From positions 129,001-193,000 of the forward strand of contig NZ_CP117969.2 of NCBI RefSeq assembly GCF_028743515.2: DNA of 64,000 nt, read 5' to 3'. A model generated the notes under the pieces. It saw nothing but the letters and a program-made list of their open reading frames with translations, ran no database searches and was not told where the DNA came from. Of this stretch, positions 25,114 through 33,721 are shown one piece after another. Origin of the DNA: Imtechella halotolerans (lineage in GTDB: Bacteria > Bacteroidota > Bacteroidia > Flavobacteriales > Flavobacteriaceae). A program made the position numbers and the translations under genes. How positions within the stretch are numbered: the stretch's first letter is position 1; the number at the start of each line of letters is the position of its first letter.

Positions 25114-25196
25114 GGGGAGATACTCAAGCGGCCAACGAGGACAGACTGTAAATCTGTTGGTTTTTACCTTCGCAGGTTCGAATCCTGCTCTCCCCA
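25114..25196 (+). tRNA. tRNA-Tyr (GTA)
   Basis: A type II tRNA of 83 bases. The acceptor arms GGGGAGA (25114-25120) and TCTCCCC (25189-25195) pair perfectly with discriminator A. The anticodon loop CTGTAAA sits between ACAGA and TCTGT, giving anticodon GTA. The long variable arm is typical of tRNA-Tyr. No CCA is encoded. Confidence 0.95.
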
Positions 25197-25222
25197 CACC
25201 AGCGAATTTTGATTCGCTAATT

Positions 25223-25295
25223 GCGGGAGTAGCTCAGTTGGTAGAGCGTCAGCCTTCCAAGCTGAATGTCGCGAGTTCGAACCTCGTCTCCCGCT
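25223..25295 (+). tRNA. tRNA-Gly (TCC)
   Basis: 73 bases; acceptor GCGGGAG / CTCCCGC with discriminator T. The anticodon loop CTTCCAA between TCAGC and GCTGA gives anticodon TCC. It carries the usual TTCGA T-loop core. It lies 26 bases after tRNA-Tyr in the same cluster. Confidence 0.95.
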
Positions 25296-25305
25296 CAAAA
25301 GCCAA

Positions 25306-25377
25306 GCCGGTGTAGCTCAGGGGTAGAGTGCTTCCTTGGTAAGGAAGAGGTCACGGGTTCAAATCCCGTCATTGGCT
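25306..25377 (+). tRNA. tRNA-Thr (GGT)
   Basis: 72 bases; acceptor GCCGGTG / CATTGGC with two G-T pairs. The anticodon loop TTGGTAA between CTTCC and GGAAG gives anticodon GGT. It lies 58 bases before tuf and is probably cotranscribed with it. Confidence 0.94.
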
Positions 25378-25435
25378 CTTAGTATTTAATTTACATTGAA
25401 CACTAATATATAACTAAGATTAAAAATTATTAAAC

Positions 25436-26623
25436 ATGGCAAAGGAAACTTTTGATCGTTCCAAACCGCACTTAAATATTGGTACTATTGGACACGTCGA
25501 TCACGGTAAAACAACTTTGACTGCTGCTATTACTAAAGTTTTAGCTGATGCAGGTCTATCTGAGGCAAGATCATTTGATCAAATTGACAACGCTCCAGAA
25601 GAAAAAGAAAGAGGTATTACTATTAATACTTCTCACGTAGAGTATCAAACAGCTAACCGTCACTACGCTCACGTTGACTGTCCTGGTCACGCGGATTACG
25701 TTAAGAACATGGTTACTGGTGCTGCTCAGATGGACGGTGCTATCTTGGTAGTTGCTGCTACTGATGGTCCTATGCCTCAAACTCGCGAGCACATCCTTCT
25801 TGGTCGTCAGGTAGGTATTCCTCGTATTGTTGTGTTCATGAACAAAGTGGACATGGTAGACGATCCAGAATTGTTGGAGCTTGTTGAGATGGAAATCAGA
25901 GATCTATTATCTTTCTATGAGTATGATGGTGATAATGGTCCTGTAATCCAAGGATCTGCTTTAGGTGCTTTGAATGGAGAGCCTAAGTGGGTTGATACTG
26001 TAATGCAATTGATGGAAGCTGTTGATAACTGGATTGAACTTCCTCAACGTGACGTTGATAAAGAATTCTTGATGCCGGTAGAAGATGTATTTACTATTAC
26101 AGGTCGTGGTACTGTGGCAACTGGTCGTATTGAGACTGGTGTTGCTAGAACTGGTGACCCTGTGGAAATCATCGGTATGGGAGCTGAGAAATTGACTTCA
26201 ACTATTACTGGTGTTGAGATGTTCCGTAAGATCCTTGATAGAGGTGAAGCTGGAGATAACGTTGGTATCTTGTTAAGAGGTATTGAGAAGTCTGACATTA
26301 AGAGAGGAATGGTTATTATTAAGCCAGGATCTGTTAAGCCACACGCTAAATTCAAAGCTGAGGTGTATATCCTTAAGAAAGAAGAAGGTGGTCGTCACAC
26401 TCCATTCCATAACAACTACCGTCCTCAGTTCTACGTTCGTACAACTGACGTAACTGGAACAATTTCTCTTCCTGAAGGAGTAGAGATGGTTATGCCTGGT
26501 GACAACTTGACTATTACTGTTGATTTGTTGCAACCAATTGCTCTTAACGTAGGTCTTCGTTTCGCTATCCGTGAAGGAGGTCGTACTGTAGGTGCTGGTC
26601 AGGTAACTGAAATCTTAGACTAA
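25436..26623 (+). CDS. tuf: Elongation factor Tu
   Basis: GTPase that brings aminoacyl-tRNA to the ribosome. The 395-residue protein has all G motifs: GHVDHGKT (residues 18-25), DCPGHADY, and NKVDMVD, followed by domains II and III. It is embedded between tRNA-Thr and tRNA-Trp, and the whole stretch to rpoC is on one strand. The start has no Shine-Dalgarno sequence; the leader is A-rich (ATTAAAC before ATG). Confidence 0.98.
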   Translation: MAKETFDRSKPHLNIGTIGHVDHGKTTLTAAITKVLADAGLSEARSFDQIDNAPEEKERGITINTSHVEYQTANRHYAHVDCPGHADYVKNMVTGAAQMDGAILVVAATDGPMPQTREHILLGRQVGIPRIVVFMNKVDMVDDPELLELVEMEIRDLLSFYEYDGDNGPVIQGSALGALNGEPKWVDTVMQLMEAVDNWIELPQRDVDKEFLMPVEDVFTITGRGTVATGRIETGVARTGDPVEIIGMGAEKLTSTITGVEMFRKILDRGEAGDNVGILLRGIEKSDIKRGMVIIKPGSVKPHAKFKAEVYILKKEEGGRHTPFHNNYRPQFYVRTTDVTGTISLPEGVEMVMPGDNLTITVDLLQPIALNVGLRFAIREGGRTVGAGQVTEILD

Positions 26624-26639
26624 TTAATAGTTTAATATA

Positions 26640-26683
26640 AAGTTTAAGGGTATCTCTCCTTATGTTGAGATGCCTTTAAACTT
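26640..26683 (+). promoter_or_regulatory. Long hairpin between tuf and tRNA-Trp
   Basis: A 17-bp stem (26640-26656 with 26667-26683) with two G-U pairs and a 10-base loop, not followed by a T run. It probably acts as an mRNA 3'-end stabiliser or processing site separating the tuf mRNA from tRNA-Trp. Confidence 0.6.
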
Positions 26684-26687
26684 GAAT

Positions 26688-26758
26688 ACGGGTGTAGTTC
26701 AAGGGTAGAATAGCGGTCTCCAAAACCGTTGATGGGAGTTCGAATCTCTCCACCCGTG
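26688..26758 (+). tRNA. tRNA-Trp (CCA)
   Basis: 71 bases; acceptor ACGGGTG / CACCCGT with discriminator G, the usual one for tRNA-Trp. The anticodon loop CTCCAAA gives anticodon CCA. Its place between tuf and secE is conserved in Bacteroidota. This is the tRNA whose charging the trp leader peptide would sense. Confidence 0.95.
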
Positions 26759-26780
26759 CAATAAAAAAGTAAACTGAATA

Positions 26781-26966
26781 ATGGTAAACTATATAAAAGA
26801 ATCGTTTGAAGAATTAAAAACGAATGTTACTTGGCCAACTTGGGCTGAAGGTCAGCGCCTTATGGTTGTTGTGGCTGTTTTTTCAATTCTTTTCTCACTA
26901 GCTATCTGGGGAATTGATTCTGTGTTTGTAGAGCTTATTAGTTTGTATTTCGGTTTTATAAACTAA
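26781..26966 (+). CDS. secE: Preprotein translocase subunit SecE
   Basis: A 61-residue single-span form of SecE, the clamp of the SecYEG channel. It has the conserved amphipathic helix with ESFEELKTNVTWPTWAEGQR followed by one membrane segment (about residues 30-56). E. coli SecE has three spans; the one-span form is normal in Bacteroidota. It is followed after 18 bases by nusG, the standard order. Confidence 0.95.
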   Translation: MVNYIKESFEELKTNVTWPTWAEGQRLMVVVAVFSILFSLAIWGIDSVFVELISLYFGFIN

Positions 26967-26984
26967 AAACGCTATCCAAAGAAA

Positions 26985-27536
26985 ATGGCAGAAGCTTTAG
27001 TTAAAAATTGGTATGTGGTAAGAGCCGTTAGTGGGCAAGAAAACAAAGTTAAAAGCTATATCGAGAATGAAATTGCTCGTTTAGGTTTTTCTGACTATGT
27101 TGATGAAGTTCTTGTTCCTACTGAAAAGGTGGTTCAAGTGCGTAACGGAAAGAAGATTAACAAAGAGCGTGTGTACTTCCCTGGGTATGTGATGGTGAAA
27201 GCCAACTTGGGAGGAGAGGTAGCGCATATTATTAAATCAATTACTGGTGTTATCGGCTTTTTAGGAGAGGTTAAGGGAGGTGATCCTGTGCCTTTGCGTA
27301 AATCTGAGGTGAATCGTATGTTAGGTAAGGTAGACGAATTGTCTGTTAAAACTGATAATGTGGCGATTCCTTTTGTGCTTGGTGAAACAGTGAAAGTTAT
27401 CGATGGTCCTTTTAACGGTTTCAATGGAACTGTAGAAAAAGTCAACGAAGAAAAGCGTAAGCTCGAAGTAATGGTGAAGATTTTCGGTAGAAAGACACCA
27501 TTAGAGCTTAGCTATATGCAAGTAGAGAAAGTTTAG
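26985..27536 (+). CDS. nusG: Transcription antitermination factor NusG
   Basis: A 183-residue NusG with the NGN domain (KNWYVVRAVSGQENKVKSY at the start, YFPGYVMVKANLGGE centrally) and a C-terminal KOW domain (GETVKVIDGPFNGFNGTVEKV). It binds RNA polymerase to raise elongation and links it to the ribosome. It lies between secE and rplK; a hairpin occupies the gap to rplK. Confidence 0.97.
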   Translation: MAEALVKNWYVVRAVSGQENKVKSYIENEIARLGFSDYVDEVLVPTEKVVQVRNGKKINKERVYFPGYVMVKANLGGEVAHIIKSITGVIGFLGEVKGGDPVPLRKSEVNRMLGKVDELSVKTDNVAIPFVLGETVKVIDGPFNGFNGTVEKVNEEKRKLEVMVKIFGRKTPLELSYMQVEKV

Positions 27537-27557
27537 AACTGTTACATAAATTTTTCA

Positions 27558-27586
27558 GAAGTACCTGCTTCCAATAAGGGTGCTTC
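27558..27586 (+). promoter_or_regulatory. Hairpin in the rplK leader
   Basis: GAAGTACC (27558-27565) pairs with GGTGCTTC (27579-27586), with a 13-base loop, 17 bases before the rplK ATG. The position corresponds to that of the L1 operator in the E. coli L11 operon, so it is a candidate for autogenous control by L1; the sequence alone does not prove it. Confidence 0.4.
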
Positions 27587-27603
27587 AATCTAAATCAATA
27601 ACA

Positions 27604-28041
27604 ATGGCAAAAGAAGTAAGTAAAGTAGTTAAACTACAAGTAAAGGGAGGTGCTGCGAACCCGTCGCCACCGGTTGGACCTGCTCTTGGTGCTGCCGGCG
27701 TTAACATCATGGAGTTCTGTAAGCAATTTAATGCTCGTACGCAGGACAAGCCAGGGAAGATCCTTCCTGTTGTTATCACCGTATACAAAGACAAATCATT
27801 TGAGTTTGTCGTTAAGACACCGCCAGCGGCAGTTCAGCTAATGGAAGCGGCTAAGATTAAAGGAGGTTCCGGACAGCCTAACCGTAAAAAAGTAGCAAGT
27901 ATAACTTGGGATCAAGTACGTACAATTGCAGAAGACAAAATGCCTGATTTGAATGCTTTTACAGTTGAATCAGCTATGAGTATGGTTGCAGGTACTGCAA
28001 GATCTATGGGAATAACGGTTTCAGGTGAAAAGCCTTTTTAA
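27604..28041 (+). CDS. rplK: 50S ribosomal protein uL11
   Basis: A 145-residue L11 from the ATG at 27604 ([29 protein letters not shown]). An extension up to 27580 has no family support. It forms the GTPase-associated region with 23S rRNA and is the substrate of PrmA, encoded elsewhere in this window. It opens the rplK-rplA-rplJ-rplL ribosomal block. Confidence 0.97.
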   Translation: MAKEVSKVVKLQVKGGAANPSPPVGPALGAAGVNIMEFCKQFNARTQDKPGKILPVVITVYKDKSFEFVVKTPPAAVQLMEAAKIKGGSGQPNRKKVASITWDQVRTIAEDKMPDLNAFTVESAMSMVAGTARSMGITVSGEKPF

Positions 28042-28061
28042 TCTGAAAAAAGAACTGAGAA

Positions 28062-28751
28062 ATGGCAAAATTAACAAGAAAACACAAAGAAGCATCAGCT
28101 AAAGTTGACAGAAACAAACTGTATTCTGTAGCTGAAGCCTCTGCACTAGTTAAAGAGATTACATACGTAAAATTTGACGCGTCGGTTGATATCGCAGTTA
28201 GATTGGGTGTAGATCCTCGTAAAGCTAACCAAATGGTTAGAGGTGTAGTAACTTTACCACATGGAACTGGTAAAGATGTAAAAGTATTGGCGTTAGTAAC
28301 CCCAGATAAAGAAGCCGAAGCTAAAGCTGCTGGTGCAGAGTATGTAGGGTTAGACGAATATCTACAAAAAATTAAAGACGGTTGGACTGATGTTGATGTA
28401 ATCATCACTATGCCAAGCGTTATGGGTAAATTAGGTCCATTAGGTCGTATATTAGGTCCAAGAGGTTTGATGCCAAACCCTAAAACTGGTACGGTTACTA
28501 TGGATGTAGCTAAAGCTGTAGAAGAGGTGAAGGCTGGTAAAATTGACTTTAAAGTTGATAAAACTGGTATCGTTCATGCTTCTATTGGTAAGGCTTCTTT
28601 CTCTCCTGAGAAAATTGCTGGTAACGCCCACGAATTAATTCAAACGTTAATTAAACTAAAACCAACAGCTGCTAAAGGAACATACATCAAGTCGATTCAC
28701 TTGTCTAGTACAATGAGTCCGGGTGTACCTGTAGATCCTAAAGCCGTATAA
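28062..28751 (+). CDS. rplA: 50S ribosomal protein uL1
   Basis: A 229-residue L1, component of the mobile L1 stalk. The characteristic [21 protein letters not shown] segment lies near residues 127-147. L1 represses its own operon in E. coli by binding the leader of rplK; a leader hairpin exists here as well. It follows rplK by 20 bases. Confidence 0.97.
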   Translation: MAKLTRKHKEASAKVDRNKLYSVAEASALVKEITYVKFDASVDIAVRLGVDPRKANQMVRGVVTLPHGTGKDVKVLALVTPDKEAEAKAAGAEYVGLDEYLQKIKDGWTDVDVIITMPSVMGKLGPLGRILGPRGLMPNPKTGTVTMDVAKAVEEVKAGKIDFKVDKTGIVHASIGKASFSPEKIAGNAHELIQTLIKLKPTAAKGTYIKSIHLSSTMSPGVPVDPKAV

Positions 28752-28773
28752 TTGGTAGTTAAAACATTGAATC

Positions 28774-29289
28774 ATGACTAGAGAAGAAAAATCATTAGTA
28801 ATACAAGATTTAACTGCGCAGTTGGCTGAGAATAATATTATTTATTTGGCAGATCTTACTGGGATGGATGCTGAAAGTAGCTCAAACTTGCGTAGAGCAT
28901 GTTTCAAAGCAAACATTAAGCTGGCAGTTGTTAAGAATACCTTGCTTGCAAAAGCAATGGAAGCTTCAGATAAGGAATTTGGAGAATTACCTTCAGTGCT
29001 TAAAGGAAATACTTCTTTATTGTTCGCTGAAACAGGAAATGCTCCTGCTAAACTTATCAAAGATTTCAGAAAGAAGTCTACAATTCCTATGTTGAAAGGA
29101 GCTTATATTGAAGAAGCTGTTTTCATTGGTGACAACCAAATCGATGCACTTGTATCTCTTAAATCTAAAGAAGAGGTTATTGGGGATATCATCGGATTGT
29201 TACAGTCTCCTGCCAAGAATGTGGTTTCTGCACTTCAATCAAGTGGAGGAAAATTGGCCGGAATTATCAAGACGTTATCTGAAAAATAA
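28774..29289 (+). CDS. rplJ: 50S ribosomal protein uL10
   Basis: A 171-residue L10 that anchors L7/L12 dimers on the ribosome stalk. The N-terminal rRNA-binding domain ([30 protein letters not shown]) and C-terminal helix are normal. The gap to rplA is only 22 bases, so any L10 autoregulatory leader would have to lie within rplA. Confidence 0.96.
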   Translation: MTREEKSLVIQDLTAQLAENNIIYLADLTGMDAESSSNLRRACFKANIKLAVVKNTLLAKAMEASDKEFGELPSVLKGNTSLLFAETGNAPAKLIKDFRKKSTIPMLKGAYIEEAVFIGDNQIDALVSLKSKEEVIGDIIGLLQSPAKNVVSALQSSGGKLAGIIKTLSEK

Positions 29290-29342
29290 TCAGTACGCAC
29301 TTAAAACAAATTATAATTTTACAACATTTTAAAACGATAGAA

Positions 29343-29720
29343 ATGGCAGATTTGAAAAATTTCGCAGAACAATTAGTTAACTTGACAGTTAAAGAAGTAA
29401 ACGAGTTAGCTACTATATTGAAAGAAGAGTATGGTATTGAGCCTGCAGCTGCTGCAGTAGCTATTGCTGCTGGTCCTGCTGCTGGTGCTGGAGAAGCTGC
29501 TGAGGAGAAAACTGAATTTGATGTTATCCTTAAGAATGCAGGTGCTTCTAAGCTTGCTGTAGTTAAGCTAGTTAAAGAATTAACTGGTCTTGGACTTAAA
29601 GAAGCTAAAGACATCGTAGACGGTGCTCCTTCTGCTTTGAAAGAAGGTGTTTCTAAAGATGAGGCTGAAGGTCTTAAGAAGTCTTTGGAAGAAGCCGGAG
29701 CTGAGGTTGAGCTTAAGTAA
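29343..29720 (+). CDS. rplL: 50S ribosomal protein bL12 (L7/L12)
   Basis: A 125-residue L7/L12: N-terminal dimerisation helices ([22 protein letters not shown]), an Ala/Gly-rich hinge (about 38-54) and the C-terminal domain with [27 protein letters not shown], which recruits translation GTPases. It is followed by an intercistronic hairpin before rpoB. Confidence 0.97.
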   Translation: MADLKNFAEQLVNLTVKEVNELATILKEEYGIEPAAAAVAIAAGPAAGAGEAAEEKTEFDVILKNAGASKLAVVKLVKELTGLGLKEAKDIVDGAPSALKEGVSKDEAEGLKKSLEEAGAEVELK

Positions 29721-29742
29721 GCTCTCCGAGCTGCAAAATCTT

Positions 29743-29787
29743 GGTTTAGGTCTTTCCGTTATAAGCGGATGAGGCCTAAACCCTTTT
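29743..29787 (+). promoter_or_regulatory. Intercistronic hairpin between rplL and rpoB
   Basis: GGTTTAGG (29743-29750) pairs with CCTAAACC (29775-29782), with an inner TCCG/CGGA stem, then CTTTT. Position and form match the rplL-rpoB partial terminator or RNase processing region known from E. coli. Confidence 0.6.
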
Positions 29788-29845
29788 GCGTATATAATGT
29801 TATACGCTCTACTTTTTTATATTTTAATCAAAATTTTGTCCATTG

Positions 29846-32800
29846 ATGATTACAAATCAGACTGAAAGATTAAATTTTGCCTCTGCTAAGAATACTCCAA
29901 GTTACCCGGATTTCTTAGATATTCAGATTAAGTCGTTTCAAGATTTTTTTCAACTTGAAACCAAAACAGATGAAAGAGGTAATGAAGGTCTTTACAACAC
30001 CTTCATGGAAAATTTCCCAATTACGGATACTCGCAACCAGTTTGTACTTGAGTTTCTTGATTACTTCGTAGATCCACCACGTTACTCTATTCAAGAGTGT
30101 ATTGAGAGAGGTCTAACTTATAGTGTGCCTTTAAAGGCTCGACTTAAGTTGTATTGTACCGACCCTGAGCATGAAGATTTCGAGACCATAGTGCAGGATG
30201 TGTATTTGGGAACAATTCCTTATATGACGCCGAGTGGAACATTTGTAATCAATGGAGCAGAGCGTGTAGTGGTATCTCAGCTTCACCGTTCGCCAGGTGT
30301 TTTCTTTGGTCAGTCATTCCATGCTAACGGGACGAAGCTTTATTCAGCTCGTGTTATTCCATTTAAAGGTTCATGGATTGAATTTGCCACTGATATCAAT
30401 AACGTGATGTATGCGTATATTGATAGAAAGAAAAAATTACCTGTAACTACTCTTTTTAGAGCCATTGGTTTTGAAAGGGATAAAGACATTTTGGAAATTT
30501 TTGATCTTGCTGAAGAAATCAAAGTTTCTAAAACCGGAATTAAAAAATATCTAGGACGAAAACTTGCAGCTCGTGTACTTAATACGTGGCATGAAGATTT
30601 CGTTGATGAGGATACTGGAGAAGTGGTATCTATTGAGCGTAACGAAATCATCCTAGACCGTGATACTGTTCTTGAAAAGGAACATATGGATGAAATTTTG
30701 GAAGCAGATGTTAAGACCATCTTATTACATAAGGAGGAATCTCAATCTGCCGATTATACAATTATCCATAATACACTTCAAAAAGACCCTACCAACTCTG
30801 AAAAAGAAGCGGTAGAGCACATTTACCGTCAATTACGTAATGCTGAACCACCTGATGAGGAAACAGCTCGTGGTATTATCGAGAAATTATTCTTCTCTGA
30901 TCAGCGTTATAATCTAGGTGATGTTGGTCGTTATAGAATGAATAAAAAGTTAGGGCTTGACATTCCAATGGAAAAACAAGTTTTAACTAAGGAAGATATA
31001 ATTACCATTATAAAATATTTGATTGAACTAATCAATTCTAAAGCTGAAATTGATGATATCGATCACTTGTCGAACCGTCGTGTACGTACTGTAGGAGAGC
31101 AATTATCTGCTCAATTTGGTGTAGGGCTTTCTCGTATGGCTCGTACGATTCGTGAACGTATGAATGTTCGAGATAATGAAGTGTTTACTCCAATTGATTT
31201 GATTAATGCCAAGACATTATCTTCTGTAATTAATTCTTTCTTTGGAACAAACCAGTTATCGCAATTCATGGACCAAACTAACCCGCTTGCTGAGATTACT
31301 CATAAGCGTCGTTTATCTGCTTTAGGACCTGGTGGTCTTTCTCGTGAGAGAGCAGGTTTTGAGGTCCGTGACGTTCACTATACTCATTACGGTCGTTTAT
31401 GTCCTATTGAAACTCCGGAAGGACCAAACATTGGTTTGATTTCTTCATTGAGTGTGTTTGCAAAGGTAAACAGTATGGGCTTTATTGAAACCCCTTATAG
31501 AAAGGTGGATGAAGGTAAAGTTGATTTAGGAGATGTGGTATACCTTAGTGCTGAAGAAGAAGAAGGGAAATTAATCGCTCAGGCAAATATTCCTTTGTCA
31601 GCAGAAGGTCAAATTGAAACCGATAAAGTTATTGTTCGTGATGAAGGAGACTTCCCGTTAGTAGATCCTATTCAAGTTGATTATACAGACGTTGCGCCTA
31701 ACCAGATTGCATCTATTTCTGCCTCATTGATTCCTTTCTTGGAGCATGATGATGCGAACCGTGCCCTTATGGGATCTAACATGATGCGTCAGGCAGTACC
31801 GTTGTTACGTGCCGAGGCTCCTATTGTTGGAACTGGTTTAGAACGTCAAGTTGCTTCAGATTCTCGAGTATTGATTAATGCAGAAGGGAATGGAACAGTA
31901 GAGTATGTAGATGCAGAACGTATTACTATTAAGTATGATCGTACTGATGAGCAGCGTCTAGTTAGTTTTGAGGATGATGCCAAAACATATGAACTTATCA
32001 AATTTAGAAAAACAAACCAAGGAACCAGTATTAACCTTAAACCTATCGTTCGCAAAGGTGATCGTGTAGTTAAAGGACAAGTATTGTGTGAAGGATATGC
32101 TACAAAGCAAGGAGAGTTGGCTTTGGGTAGAAATATGAAGGTTGCCTTCATGCCTTGGAAAGGATATAACTTTGAGGATGCGATTGTAATTTCTGAGCGA
32201 GTAGTTCGAGAAGATATTTTTACCTCTATCCACATTGATGAATATTCACTTGATGTACGTGATACTAAGTTAGGAGCTGAAGAGTTAACCAATGATATAC
32301 CAAACGTTTCTGAAGAAGCTACTAAAGATTTGGATGAGAACGGAATGATCCGAATTGGTGCTGAAGTAAAACCGGGAGATATTCTAATAGGTAAAATTAC
32401 TCCAAAAGGAGAGTCAGATCCTACTCCTGAAGAGAAATTACTTCGTGCTATCTTTGGAGATAAGGCTGGTGATGTAAAGGATGCTTCATTAAAGGCTTCA
32501 CCTTCACTTAATGGTGTCGTGATTGATAAGAAATTATTCTCTCGTGCTATCAAGGATAAGCGTAAACGTACTAAAGATAAAGAAGATATCGCTGTATTAG
32601 AGCTTGAGTATAACACCAAGTTTGAGGCATTGAAGGACGTACTAATCGAAAAATTATTTACACTGGTTAATGGTAAAACATCTCAGGGTGTAATGAATGA
32701 TTTAGGAGAGGAAGTATTGCCAAAAGGTAAGAAGTATACCTTGAAGATGCTTAATGCAGTGGAGGATTTTGCACACTTGGTAAGTGGAAGTTGGACAACA

Positions 32801-33655
32801 GATGATCACACTAATAGCTTAGTAGATGATTTGTTACACAATTATAAGATCAAACTTAATGACCTACAAGGTGCATTGAGAAGAGATAAATTCACAATTT
32901 CTGTTGGAGATGAACTTCCAGCTGGAATCATGAAGCTTGCTAAAGTTTATATTGCCAAAAAGCGTAAGCTTAAGGTAGGTGATAAGATGGCAGGTCGTCA
33001 CGGTAACAAAGGTATCGTAGCACGTATTGTACGTGATGAAGATATGCCGTTCCTAGAAGACGGAACACCAGTGGATATTGTACTGAATCCGCTTGGGGTA
33101 CCTTCTCGTATGAACATCGGTCAGATTTATGAGACTGTATTAGGATGGGCTGGACAAAAATTAGGACAAACATATGCAACTCCTATTTTTGATGGTGCTG
33201 TTCTAGACCAGATCAATGAGCTAACTGATAAAGCTGGGGTGCCAAGATTCGGACATACATATCTGTACGATGGTGGAACCGGGGAGCGTTTTGACCAACC
33301 GGCCACTGTGGGAGTGATCTATATGATTAAGCTAGGCCACATGATTGATGATAAGATGCACGCACGTTCTATCGGACCATACTCACTTATTACACAACAG
33401 CCATTGGGTGGTAAAGCACAATTTGGAGGTCAACGTTTTGGTGAGATGGAGGTATGGGCATTGGAAGCTTATGGAGCTTCTAGTACACTACGTGAAATCT
33501 TAACAGTTAAATCTGATGATGTAATTGGAAGAGCCAAGACTTATGAATCAATAGTGAAAGGAGAAGCAATGCCAGAACCTGGTTTGCCAGAATCATTCAA
33601 TGTTTTGATGCATGAGTTGAAAGGTCTAGGATTGGATATCAGACTAGAGGAATAA
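29846..33655 (+). CDS. rpoB: RNA polymerase beta subunit
   Basis: A 1269-residue beta subunit starting at the ATG at 29846; TTG three bases earlier is less likely. The rifampicin region reads wild type ([26 protein letters not shown]), so no resistance change is seen. [13 protein letters not shown] near the C-terminus is the conserved active-site lysine region. It follows the ribosomal genes and precedes rpoC, as usual. Confidence 0.98.
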   Translation: MITNQTERLNFASAKNTPSYPDFLDIQIKSFQDFFQLETKTDERGNEGLYNTFMENFPITDTRNQFVLEFLDYFVDPPRYSIQECIERGLTYSVPLKARLKLYCTDPEHEDFETIVQDVYLGTIPYMTPSGTFVINGAERVVVSQLHRSPGVFFGQSFHANGTKLYSARVIPFKGSWIEFATDINNVMYAYIDRKKKLPVTTLFRAIGFERDKDILEIFDLAEEIKVSKTGIKKYLGRKLAARVLNTWHEDFVDEDTGEVVSIERNEIILDRDTVLEKEHMDEILEADVKTILLHKEESQSADYTIIHNTLQKDPTNSEKEAVEHIYRQLRNAEPPDEETARGIIEKLFFSDQRYNLGDVGRYRMNKKLGLDIPMEKQVLTKEDIITIIKYLIELINSKAEIDDIDHLSNRRVRTVGEQLSAQFGVGLSRMARTIRERMNVRDNEVFTPIDLINAKTLSSVINSFFGTNQLSQFMDQTNPLAEITHKRRLSALGPGGLSRERAGFEVRDVHYTHYGRLCPIETPEGPNIGLISSLSVFAKVNSMGFIETPYRKVDEGKVDLGDVVYLSAEEEEGKLIAQANIPLSAEGQIETDKVIVRDEGDFPLVDPIQVDYTDVAPNQIASISASLIPFLEHDDANRALMGSNMMRQAVPLLRAEAPIVGTGLERQVASDSRVLINAEGNGTVEYVDAERITIKYDRTDEQRLVSFEDDAKTYELIKFRKTNQGTSINLKPIVRKGDRVVKGQVLCEGYATKQGELALGRNMKVAFMPWKGYNFEDAIVISERVVREDIFTSIHIDEYSLDVRDTKLGAEELTNDIPNVSEEATKDLDENGMIRIGAEVKPGDILIGKITPKGESDPTPEEKLLRAIFGDKAGDVKDASLKASPSLNGVVIDKKLFSRAIKDKRKRTKDKEDIAVLELEYNTKFEALKDVLIEKLFTLVNGKTSQGVMNDLGEEVLPKGKKYTLKMLNAVEDFAHLVSGSWTTDDHTNSLVDDLLHNYKIKLNDLQGALRRDKFTISVGDELPAGIMKLAKVYIAKKRKLKVGDKMAGRHGNKGIVARIVRDEDMPFLEDGTPVDIVLNPLGVPSRMNIGQIYETVLGWAGQKLGQTYATPIFDGAVLDQINELTDKAGVPRFGHTYLYDGGTGERFDQPATVGVIYMIKLGHMIDDKMHARSIGPYSLITQQPLGGKAQFGGQRFGEMEVWALEAYGASSTLREILTVKSDDVIGRAKTYESIVKGEAMPEPGLPESFNVLMHELKGLGLDIRLEE

Positions 33656-33660
33656 TACAT

Positions 33661-33684
33661 CGTAGTGAGCTTATGCTCACTACG
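33661..33684 (+). promoter_or_regulatory. Perfect hairpin between rpoB and rpoC
   Basis: CGTAGTGAGC (33661-33670) pairs perfectly with GCTCACTACG (33675-33684) around TTAT, then TACCATTTTTATAC. It is too strong to be chance and lacks a full T run; probably a processing or stabilising structure. Confidence 0.65.
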
Positions 33685-33721
33685 TACCATTTTTATACTT
33701 AATTCATTATCACCATATATC

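Noticed and set aside
25112-25315. A 67-codon frame across tRNA-Tyr and tRNA-Gly
   Set aside because: It reads through two perfectly folded tRNA genes, so it is not a protein gene.
27640-27875. SD-like purine runs inside rplK (for example AAAGGGAGGTG and AAAGGAGG)
   Set aside because: They encode Lys-Gly-Gly stretches of the ribosomal protein and precede no start.
31246-31350. Possible rifampicin-resistance change in rpoB
   Set aside because: The key residues of the resistance region (Asp, His and Ser in FMDQTNP, THKRR and LSALGPGG) are the wild-type ones.
30340-32619. Long open frames on the minus strand inside rpoB (and likewise rpoC), up to 257 codons
   Set aside because: They are antisense shadows of highly conserved coding sequence, with Ser/Leu-rich low-complexity translations and no family features.
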